Under the pieces are notes generated by a model, which saw only the letters and a program-made list of their open reading frames with translations, did not search any database and had not been told where the DNA came from. Of a stretch of DNA of 64,000 nucleotides, positions 19,459 to 29,329 are shown piece after piece; positions within the stretch are counted from its first letter, which is position 1; each line of letters starts with the position of its first letter. Where the stretch lies: contig CM074765.1 of assembly GCA_037355855.1 (NCBI GenBank), forward strand, positions 2,852,001 to 2,916,000. The letters are read 5' to 3'. The position numbers and the translations under genes are program-made. The stretch is from Pseudo-nitzschia pungens. Its lineage: Eukaryota; Bacillariophyta; Bacillariophyceae; Bacillariales; Bacillariaceae.

Positions 19459-20280
19459 TTAGCCGGCCTTCATGGATGAGAGGTTCGGAGTTCTTCTGAA
19501 AACCGCATACCGGCTACAATACAGGCCATGCATGTTGAGACCCGTGCTGCAGCATAGCTTATACGTGTGGTTCCATGCTGAGGCTACGATTCACATAGAT
19601 TGATGATGACTATAGATAGTAGTGTACTCGATACCAGTACAATTTTTTTTCTTCATTACAGAGGCACGCTTGACAAGCTAAGCTTCTTACCATCTTTCTC
19701 ATAAAATCGTTTACCGTTTATCTGGAGGTTTCTACCGCAAATCCTTGCGTTTCATTTTTTCCGACCAACGTTTTTAGTACCATGATGTGTATGTATCTTG
19801 CAGTGTTGGCTGAGTGAAACCGCACCGCTAACTTGTCATCAACAGATGTTGGAATGATGATTAAAACAATGGAGCTGATTTCAACGACTCAAGTACCATT
19901 CATGATGGACACGATGACTATCGGAATTAGACTGAAGAGTTGTACCCGTCGGAGCACACGTTTAGGTGACTTCGATGAAATATGCGGCAGACTTACTAAA
20001 AAATGAAACTGAATGGACAAATGCATTTTTAGCTTTGTCTCAATCCAAACGCCATACACATCGAAGACAGAATCAACCCAAAGGCATTTCGTCAATTAAA
20101 CAATGGAAATTTCAGCAATTGGACGCAAAACTCCGGTTTCCTCAAATGCGGGAAGGATGTGCAAATTAATCATTGTCTCTGTAAAATAAATCCGTTGCTC
20201 TTACACAATCTCTTGTTCTGCGGCTCATTGTTTGGAATAAGATGGATTCCCTGCTTGTAGGGCTTCAGTTGAGATTCATG
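19459..20280. other. Convergent intergenic region
   Basis: Between the two stop codons (822 bp) no conserved ORF, repeat or RNA gene is seen. Composition is AT-rich with T runs. The 3' ends of both neighbouring genes must lie here. Confidence 0.5.
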
Positions 20281-23107
20281 TTACGTTAATGGAAAGACCT
20301 CTTTTGCACTGTACCGACACAAGTCAAAGTCACAGACAATAGATACATGGTCGCTTGGCATAAACTCATTTGGCTGTATGCAATCAAACGGAATCGGAAT
20401 GATAAGAGTTAAAATTTTGAAGCAATGTGATAGATCGATGACAAATCGATGACGTCTTCGCTTTGTTCCAACATTTTCAATATTATTTCAGTTTTCTTAG
20501 GGCTTACCATTGAAACGAACTTTTTGATGTCAAGAATGGAAGGCATTGCTGCGGATCGCTTCGGCTCGAATCCAAACATATCGTTTTTGGATTTTTTGCT
20601 GGCGAGTACATAATCTAATGTGTCAACGAATTCAAGCGAAAAATTTGTGAACGGAGGATCTTCTGTGCAGCCTGATTGAATTATAGGGAACGAATATGGA
20701 AGCTCAATGCGGGGGGGAACCGACTTTGACGTAGCTGAGGTTGATGCATTTGATGATTCGTTGCTTTGATCATGTCTATTTTCCCGAGCTTCGGTTCTTC
20801 GATCTTTTGCTGACGTTCCGCTTTCGACCATTTCTTCTACGTCGCTATCGTCTACATCCCATTTATACCTGTGGAGGTACTTCCAACAGTCGCATTGATC
20901 CGGCGCAAGAGATCTAGAAGAAAGGAGTTGCGATGCACCAGACAACGGGTCGCTATTAAGATCACCACAAAGAAGGAAGGGACGTGATGAATTAGATTTG
21001 TCCTCCTGATCACGAATTCTTGTTTTTCGACGGACTTCGTCGATCTTCTTCGCTACGACAAAAACTTGCATCGCCCGAATGTGATCTGCCATAGGATGCC
21101 AGAAGAGATGAGTATTTGCTGATTTGAAAGGATATTGGATTGTAAATAGAAGAGAAAATAGAGCTGAGACGTGCATGAAAGGACTGAGCGGTATACCTCC
21201 CTGGTGTTCATCTGTAACAATATTACTTTTTAATTTTTCTCACCAACCACAATCTCTATCGATTGCTTCTCAACCGCAGATTTCAGCTTCAGTGTTGCGA
21301 TCTGAACGATCTGACCTAGTTTCTCCGTGACAACCGTACGTAATTCTTCTTGAGAGTCCAACAATCGATGTATGCATCGCATCGACTGCCATTCTCGCTC
21401 AATACTTTCGTCGTTCACCACAGACGACCCAAACAAATCTTTGACATTAAACGACAAGGCTTCGTCAACCTCCAACAGGTTTCGGGACCAAAACATCGCG
21501 CATCCTTCACGCTGGCTTGAGGCCTTATTGGAGTAATAACCATCATATCCCATAGCCAAAAATACGGGTTGCAAGTAGGACTCGTACACCGACCCATCAA
21601 CCTCCTGCAGGCAAATAATGTCCGCTTGGTAGGCCAAGAGTTCGCCCACAATCATGGGGATTCGTCTTGTTTTCTCTACATGTTCATATTTGACGTGTGG
21701 ATACGTTGTCGGAGCATCCTGACCGTTGCCGTTCCGCGAAACGTAGAGGTCTGCCAAAATGTTGTAGGAGCAGACACGCAGTGCTGTTCTCAAGTATTGG
21801 TCATTTCTTTGTTTGCGCCGAATAAAAGCATCGCGAAGAGGACTCACGATTGGCATCCTGGGAAGTTTCTCGATAGAATTTTGGAATGTGTATGCCTCAG
21901 ATTTTCCGTGGATGATACTACTTTTATCGGTGTCTCTCACCGGCCGAACGACCACACGGAGGCTTTTTCCAATATGACAAGAATGTGGAACAAAAGAATG
22001 GCTATCACGAAGGACAAGCGTCTCTGTTTTGCCATTTTCATCATTTTGGTTCACAATAAACCACGACACTTCAGCTCGGGTTGCGTGTAACAAAGTGGTC
22101 TGAAGTACGACGGGAATCCCCACAAATAGCTTGCTCTGGAAAGATTCAAAGGTATGTGTAGCGAGTATTACCGGTGGGTTTGTCTTCACCTTACAGTGGA
22201 ATTTCGCCGTACGAGACGCTACTATATTGTTGTTCATAGCATCAACTTCGCCTTCCAGAGGTATTGACAAATCGAATCGAATCCTTGATTCGGGCAAGGA
22301 CTCCATCTGGCGGCATAGTTCAAAGATTGTGATTTCTTCAGTGTCAATATCATCACTAGTGTCTTTTTGAAACAATCTCGAAAACGAACCGCCTCCTCCG
22401 TTAGACTCGGGAGAATTAATTCGTTTCTGTAAGATGTTTGCTGCGTTTTTTTTTCTCTTTTTCTTTTTTTTCCCACTTGATGGAAGTTTCTTGGAAACCG
22501 AAAGCTCCAATCTCTGAAACGCTCGACGAGCAACTTCTGTTGGATCTCGATTCAAATGTATCGAAATATTTTGGAGACTATTTTCTGATGAATTGTCTCC
22601 CCCCTCTTTGTTTTCTGCCCAGCTTAAATCGAGATCGAGAGAGACAATTAGGTCACTCGGGTCCATTTTATCCACTCCAACAATTGTATCAAACGGAATG
22701 TCTTTGTTGAAAGTAGTTCTCGAATTTTCTTCCTTCGAATCATCTTCATCACGTCTTGTCGCCGCTTCTTGTAACAAAGCGTCGATGTGGGTTGTACATT
22801 CTATCCGATGGATCGAGTCCTTTTTTGTTTCGAAGTCTTGCCAAGGTTTTGGTAATGATACCAGTGTGAGGTTGTTGTCTCTACCAGCGCGGTTTTTGAC
22901 ATGGATCATAGACAAAGCAGACACCTTCATTGTATCGAATGATGACACCGACCGAGACGCCGACCTTTGTAGCAGCCAATTGCGACTCGCTAGTTGGTAC
23001 TCTTTTGCTTGTTGAAACGCCGATGCGAAGGAGAATCTTGCTGACAGCGACAGCAGTAAGCGTATTTCCACGATTTTTGTGCAAATTATTGCCCGCAGCA
23101 ATCTCAT
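20281..23107 (-). CDS. PDE12/CCR4-type exonuclease-endonuclease-phosphatase (three exons)
   Basis: My model joins 23107-21244, 21118-20508 and 20373-20281 (855 aa). Introns are 125 nt (GTGAGA..CAG) and 134 nt (GTAAGC..CAG); all joins keep frame. Splicing restores VANTHLFWHP and PNEFMPSDHVSIV, both standard in the family. Catalytic motifs are CSYNILADLY (about 446), LQEVDG (about 500), NTHLFWHP (about 625), CGDLNSDP (about 675), DTLDYVL (about 788) and PSDH (about 830). The ~430-residue N-terminal part includes LFVGIPVVLQTTLLHA and resembles PDE12-type proteins, which degrade 2',5'-oligoadenylate and poly(A). The N-terminus contains ASAFQQ after a hydrophobic stretch, hinting at plastid import; mitochondrial targeting is possible. 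A Ser/Asp-rich insert follows the D-L-N motif. Confidence 0.85.
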
Positions 23108-23914
23108 TTCCTACGGAATTCCTATCAGCTGTCCCCCGGTTTCAGTAGAAATTAGTAGTCGGGAATGTAGAACTGGGGAGAGCAGATAAGAATGTTGTAG
23201 TATTGATTAGCCTGCTAAGAATTACGTTGATCCTCCAGGTAGCATTCGAATATCTGTTTTACCTTTGCATCGTTCGTTTGGCTTCTGAGGTGTGGAGCAC
23301 GATCTTTGGGTGTGTTTTTGAGATCTGAGATGGATGCTTGATGATTCGAATAAATTTTCAATCAATCAATCGGAATCGCTCTACGGTAAGGTTACCGGTA
23401 TGTTGGTCTCTTCTTTTTTAAATTTTAAAAAAAAAACACTGCAAGCCAATTTTTTTCGACGTAACTTACCGTAAGATTACGATTAGCCTTAACGTAACTT
23501 ACCGGTACCGGTACGGTAAGATCTTATTCGACGAACTCCCGAACAGCCCAGTAATACGGTATTCAATAGAAGTACGTAAGGTACGTACGTATATCATACT
23601 GCAAAAAAAAGTATGAGTTGTGAGTTGAGAATAAGGCTTACTTCGCAGTCGTTCCCCGCCAGCTCGGAAACCGAGCATGTTTTCGGAGTTTAACTTTGAA
23701 TTGTTTCCAACGAAAAACCAATTCGACCGTTGCTCGCGTGAATTATCTGCCTTCCAGGTTGTACAACCCGTTTTCTCGACGAAGCACAATTTTTAAACTG
23801 TAATCAAGATAACCAAATTCAACACCACCAAATACGACGTCAAGGGCGGTAAGACTTTTCCTTCGGAATACCCGACAAAAAAGAAACGAATAATAGAACT
23901 ACAGTCAACAAACG
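23108..23914. other. Divergent promoter region with GTAAG/GGTTAC motifs
   Basis: This 807-bp region separates two divergently transcribed genes. CTTACCGTAAG-type sequences recur at 23390-23400, 23465-23480 and 23495-23520, mixed with CCGGTACCGGTACGG. An A-run stretch lies near 23420. No gene is seen. Transcription start sites cannot be set from sequence alone. Confidence 0.5.
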
Positions 23915-24689
23915 ATGGGAGCCGTACTGACTAAATTATTGCAGGTTTTCTGGACGAAGAAACTCGACATCGTTGTCATCGGACTTGAGAACAGGTAGGT
24001 TTGAGTTTGGTGTTATCGTTATTTCTTATGCACACACTGCATCTCAGATTAATTGCATGCTGACTTCAACACTCCGACTTTTTTGCTTTTGTCTTTTAAT
24101 AAAAATTTTGTATTCGCCTTTTCATTGCTGGTCTGATATGTAACGGATCGTGCCAATCTTCAATCGACAAACATAATTCGCACCAAACATCGCATCCCCT
24201 CGAAACAATGCACAATCCACTTTCACGAAATGCAGTGGAAAGACTACACTCTTGTCTGTCCTAGCACACGGCGAACCCGTAGAAACCGTACCCACAATCG
24301 GACTCAATGTTAAAGTGTTCAAAAAGGGACAGGTTAATATGAAATGCTGGGATATCGGGGGCCAGGAGCAGTACCGAAGCGAATGGTCACGATATACCAA
24401 GGGCTGCGATGTTGTACTTTACGTGGTCGATGCTGCCGCCCCACAGAAGTTGGGGGCTGCCAAGAAAGAACTTCATAAATTATTGGACGATGGGAGCATT
24501 GGAAGCACACCTATGCTGGTTTGTGCCAACAAGATTGATTTGACCCCTCATGTTGGAGAGGCGGAACTCATCGATAAGCTCCAGCTCAATTATGTCATGG
24601 AGACTCCTTGGATGGTCTTGCCCATAAGTGCTCTGAAATGTACCAACATTGAGCAGGTGGTAGAATGGCTCACCTCACAGGGAAAATGA
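23915..24689 (+). CDS. Arl8-like small GTPase (two exons)
   Basis: Exon 1 (23915-23994) and exon 2 (24236-24689) flank a 241-nt intron (GTAGGT..GCAG) that splits the P-loop codon for S. The joined product, 177 aa, reads GLENSGKTTL. The switch 1 T is in PTIGLNVK, WDIGGQE is the G3 box, NKID the G4 box and ISALK the G5 box. The segment EWSRYTKGCDVVLYVVDAA fits the Arl8 group, which in animals and plants sits on lysosomal or vacuolar membranes and links them to transport. Gly2 is present (MGAVLTKLL), so N-myristoylation is possible, unlike classical Arl8, which is acetylated. Other Arf-like classes cannot be fully excluded. Confidence 0.85.
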
Positions 24690-25027
24690 GATGACCATGA
24701 AAAACTTCTATTTCGCAAAGTTCATATCAACACCCAGTGAATTCACCAAAAACACTACCGGTACCATTTCGGTCTTCAGGTCGCACTCCAAGAAAATGCC
24801 CATGCAATGACACGAAAATTCCAGTCAATGAAAGTCAAGTCTTCCATTTTGACAATGGATGTACGGCGAGGAACATGTCTGCGATCATAGTTCGCACTTT
24901 GTAACACAATATCATATTATTTACTATTTAGAGAGTATTCAATATCCGTGTCAACTTGGTTTCTCTTCATCTACACTGGTGTATTTTGAGCCGGTGATTT
25001 GCCATTTCTGGCAAGAATCTCGTTCGT
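24690..25027. other. Convergent intergenic region
   Basis: This is 338 bp between stop codons. It contains an ACCGGTACC palindrome near 24765 but no gene, repeat or RNA is recognised. Confidence 0.45.
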
Positions 25028-27684
25028 TTAGAGAAACCAAGGAGCCTCCTCTTCAATTACCTTTCGGTCAAGTCGTTTTGTAGGAGCGATGACGAATTCT
25101 CTAGGCCGTTCTTGATCCACTAAGGCGACGCGGCAGTCCAGTCGCACGTGCCGCACGGGTCTACCGTCTTTGGTCAGGACACAATCCCCATCAGCATTCG
25201 GTGAGTCACAAAACTCCAAAGAGACGTCGTCGTCGGAACAAAATACCTTCACACGGCTTTCCGGGCCGCATGCGCCTTGGACAGCACGTTCGGCCAGCAT
25301 CTGTTGCCAGAATCGACCACCGTTGGCATCGACTGCTAGATGAGCCGAAACGGACTGGAAGGCTCCATCGAGAATGGACTGGACCCCTCGCTGACCCCAG
25401 CAACCTGCTCTCCAAACAACAGACCCATAGCCGTTCCGTTTGCCCAGATGTTCCATCACGTCAATAGGTTTTCGACCATTTAAAGTTTCGACAACGACTC
25501 CAAACGACTGAAGTTTCTGTTTACGTTCAAGAGTTTTGGATAATTCCTGTTGAATCATCTCAGTGGCTTTGAGAGCTGCGCTATGATACTCCATTGCTGC
25601 TTCAGCGGCACTCTCAGCCTCGCCAGTCTCTATGGCCTCCTTAGTGGCCAAAGCAGCCTTCGCAGCAGCCTCAGCCGCGACAGCTGCAGCCCGCGCAGCC
25701 CCCTCGGCTTGAGAACTCCGTCCCTTTCGCATCAAAACTCGAGTAGGTTTGCGACCAACACCCCTCCAGAATTCTTCCACATCTACGCCATCTGGAAGGT
25801 TGGGATCGTCGTTCGAAAGGGGGAGATTTTCCAAGTCGGTAGCGTCCAAAACTAGGATCCGCTCGACACCTGGTGGGAGCTCCTTACCAAAGGTTGAAAG
25901 CCATTTCAACCCGTTAAGCCTGGATTTAACAGTATTGTTCTCCTCCATGGGACCTAAGCGTTCGATCATTGTGAGTGAAACATTCACAAATCAAGAATGC
26001 AGCAGAAGAAATAAAGCAAAACAGCTTGGCACTCAGAATTTCTCATCCACAACAAATTGCCATTGATTGGCTCTGCATACCCTCGAATCGACGAAAATCC
26101 TACATACCATTATTGCCCTCGCGAGGAAAAGTGCCAATCACAGCATCAACTTGTGAATACCATGGCATAATTACATTGCCGCTATTCGATCGTTTGGTTT
26201 TTGCATTATCCCCAAAAAAGGCATCAATGTCATCATCGTCGTCGTCGTCGTCGTCATCAATTTCAAGTCCCGGAAACAAGTCCATTTCCTCCTCGCTCTC
26301 ATCCTCCGCCCAAATATGTTCCGGCGGCGGTGCCATTTCGTAGCTCCCGAAATCGCGAAAGGAGAGTGTTTGCCCCCCGAAGGATTTACCAAAGGCGTTT
26401 CCGAGTTGGGCGAAGGCCTCAATATCATCACTATCGACAACACTACAATGAAGTAATCCCAGAGGACGCCCGGTACGGGCCCTGTGTTTACGAGCCATGA
26501 TCTGAAGTTTTGAATTGGCCCGATCCGTATATGGTTTTACAAGTTCCCTGCACTCATCTTCCAGGATGCGTCCCATTGAGACATCGAGTCCTGATTGTCG
26601 ATGAAGATTCTGAGAACCCTGAGCGGAGATAACAATGAGAGAAATCAGAAGCAACAGGTGAGGGGGGCCTGGGATGAAGAGAGGGAAAAGATGAACACAT
26701 GGATAACTATCATTTTTCAAGTCAATAATCCAACAACAGTCAGCCATTTTTCGGCATCAACCTGCTAGAACTTTGATGGCAGCAACTCTGCAAGCTTTTG
26801 TCTACGTCGGTCATATCATCCATGTATGAATGTTTTGTTCAATCCTTTAGTCCCTTGTCGGTCCTATGGTGATGTCGACCTTCTCTCTATTGTGACCACT
26901 TCCTGCTTACCTTCCCAGCCCGTTCTGGAACAGGATCAGGTGTACCAATAACTACCCTTGAGACACCACTCAGCTCAATCAGCTGGGTCAATGGCGGCAA
27001 AGTTTCTCCTCGACGACTTGCAAGGGGCTCAAGCGTGACGTAAAGGGTGGACGAAGCGAGGTCGTCGCGAAGCTTCCAGCAGGCCGCCGATTGAGCGGGC
27101 CATGTGACACACCACTCACGCAAGGGCATGACATCCAACCCAGTTTGTTCCAAGGCGTCCTGGATGGCATCCTTTTTGTAAGAGGAGCAACCCAACCCCA
27201 ATACCCTCCCATCCGAGGCGATCAAAGCGCAACCAACAGTCGGCATGGGATAGGCACTAGTGCTACCCACTGTTTGAGATTTGGCATATTCGATGGCCAG
27301 TCGCATATGGCTCTCGTCTGTCAATAGCTGTTCTTGTTCGGCTTCCGACATAGCTTCTTCTTCCTCCTCCTCTTGTTCGTTCATGGCAACGTCAACTTCT
27401 TCCCGCAATACTTGCGTCTCAAATTGCTGACGTTCATCTTCGTCTTCTCTCTCGATCAAGACTTCGGACTCCATGCCACCGTTAAAACCACCGCCGGCAT
27501 TACCCAAGTACTGGGGACCAACCTCATTTCGACGATTCGAATGGCGGCCAGAGAAATCATTGCTATGAAAAGGAACAGTTGCAACCTGCCGGTGTGGGAT
27601 GTTGGGAACAAAAGACGAGGCCGAGTTCAAAACTAGCAACAATGCTCCTACTGGAGCAACTATGTTGGCTATCGAGGAGATCAT
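25028..27684 (-). CDS. RibD/PyrR-like riboflavin-pathway reductase with dead deaminase domain (three exons)
   Basis: My model joins 27684-26911, 26618-26108 and 25953-25028 (736 aa). Introns GTAAGC..TCAG and GTATGT..TTAG keep frame across all joins. Residues 1-30 are a signal with ASSF|VP, suggesting plastid import. The RibD deaminase fold spans about 125-258 (PTVGCALI, LYVTLEP, VVIGTPDPVP). However, the zinc ligands are gone: the HAE motif reads KDAIQD, and both Cys of the LEPC..PPC motif are Leu. This loss is known in plant PyrR, where only the reductase half works. Exons 2-3 give the reductase-like part (GLDVSMGRILEDECREL, WYSQVDAVIGTF, MEHLGKRNGYGSVVW). Two unusual inserts stand out: a run of ten Asp (exon 2) and an Ala/Glu-rich helix of about 70 residues (exon 3). 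Deduced role: reduction of the ribosylaminopyrimidine intermediate. Confidence 0.78.
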
Positions 27685-28484
27685 GATGGTTTTTTTCGAT
27701 TCTCATGCACTGTTTGTGAACTTGAATCAACCTTGTATCCAACGAAAGCCCAAACAAACAAGTTTCTGTTTCGTGATCATGCTGTTGCGACGAAGAGAAA
27801 AAGGATTCTTCAACGGGCAACGGGACAGATACCGTAACTTACCGTACTGTATTCTTTTGATGGCTGATGGCGTTTGATTTTCAGCTGGACAGAGTTGTGT
27901 CTTCGTGTCATCTCAACAAAATCATCAATCAACAATCTCTGAAGCTGTCAATCACGATCCGGCCGTCAACCGTCAATACGACACCATTCGGTTGATCGAA
28001 CAAGTCAATGCTACAAATTCACCATTCAAAAAAAAACTCTGAACCCCCTTCGAAGCGGGGGGGTAACGACCCCTGCTTCGAAGCCCAATTTTACAGTAGT
28101 ACACGCACGTGTAAACCTTACCGTAAGGTTAAGGTTACGTTAAGGTTACCGTAAGGTTACGGTTACGGTTATGATTATTGATTTTTTTTTTGAGATTGAT
28201 GATGAGAGGAGAAAGTTGGTCAACGAAAACTGAGAAGTCTCTTCTGGGACGAAAAAAACTCCGCTGAATCAATGAAGGTCCGAATTCGCAATGATAAAAT
28301 ACACACGTACGGTACGAGGTCCGGGATGAGCAGCGTCGTATCCTTTTCCGGTATTAGAGGCAGAACCAAGCAAGAGTGAAGCATCCCGCGGCATCATCAG
28401 GTGGGATGACCCAAATATCACACAAGATTGTACCTAATAATGACGTTGAAATGAATCAGGAACCAGGCAAAGGAAACACAAATC
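27685..28484. other. Divergent region between PyrR-like and hemoglobin genes
   Basis: An 800-bp region without a gene. It holds a GC-rich hairpin (28048-28083) and a dense run of GGTTAC/GTAAGG motifs (28110-28170). ACTTACCGTACTG occurs near 27840. Both promoters should be here. Confidence 0.5.
28048..28083. repeat. GC-rich hairpin in the divergent promoter region
   Basis: CTTCGAAGCGGGG pairs with CCCCTGCTTCGAAG across a loop near GGGTAACGA; about 13 of 14 positions match. CTTCGAAG is itself palindromic. Confidence 0.75.
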
Positions 28485-29087
28485 ATGAGTAAACTGGAGT
28501 TGCAGAAAAGAGCCTTTGATGCGAGCGGAGTATCGTACGAGGAGTCTCTCAAGGCCGCTCGATTGGTCCCCACCCTATACGAACGATTAGGTCGCGAGTC
28601 GGGCATGCAAGAATTATCCACATTGTTTTACGACAGGGTCTTTGATGACACGGAAAACGATTGGTTTCTTAGCATATTTGCCAGCAGCACCAAAGCAGAG
28701 GCGATCGATAACCAATTTCGATTTCTTGTCCAGACGTTTGGGGGTTCAGACTTGTATCGTCAAAAAGGGAAAGGCAAGTACATCCGTTTGGTCGGTAGAC
28801 ATGCCAATTATCCCATTGGTCACAGGGCCGCAGATCGCTGGATCCAACATATGGACGACGCTATCAATCATCATTCCAGGTTGAAAATGATACCACAACC
28901 TCTCGATTGCGATAGCAATCATGCCGACGAGGCAAGCGATTACGATTCAGACAAGATCGTGGAAACCAAAGAAGCCATGCGAGCCTACTTTCGTTATACA
29001 GCCCATTATATTGTTGCCGCGTCGGATTATATGAGAGATGATCAGCTCAGTGGAGGAACTCAGATCGACTTGGGGAGGGTTTGGTAG
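28485..29087 (+). CDS. Truncated (2/2) hemoglobin, group II-like
   Basis: The 200-aa protein matches the truncated globin fold at about residues 29-128. It begins TLYERLGRESGMQEL, continues with FYDRVF and FRFLVQTFGGSDLYRQKGKG, and has RLVGRHANYPI, whose His is the expected haem ligand. AADRWIQHMDDAI holds the G-helix Trp typical of group II. An acidic insert of about 25 residues (CDSNHADEASDYDSD) separates this from the last helix (RAYFRYTAHYIVAA). Known members bind O2 or NO or help in redox chemistry. No targeting signal is evident, so the cytosol is likely. No intron is required. Confidence 0.88.
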   Translation: MSKLELQKRAFDASGVSYEESLKAARLVPTLYERLGRESGMQELSTLFYDRVFDDTENDWFLSIFASSTKAEAIDNQFRFLVQTFGGSDLYRQKGKGKYIRLVGRHANYPIGHRAADRWIQHMDDAINHHSRLKMIPQPLDCDSNHADEASDYDSDKIVETKEAMRAYFRYTAHYIVAASDYMRDDQLSGGTQIDLGRVW

Positions 29088-29329
29088 GATACTCATACGA
29101 TATTGTGAAATGCATGAAAAGAGATTATCGTTCTGAACTACGCTGATTGTAAAATTGTGTGCTATTGAGTTTTAGAACCAAAAGGACTCAATTTAGAAAC
29201 TTGTAGGTTCCATGAATTTATCTATTCATTTATCTATTTGTGAAAATACTTATGAAAATACTTAAAAGAAGACCAACTTCGTCTAATGGTCGGAATTGTA
29301 TCAGGACTTCAAGGAGAAGGATGATCAAT

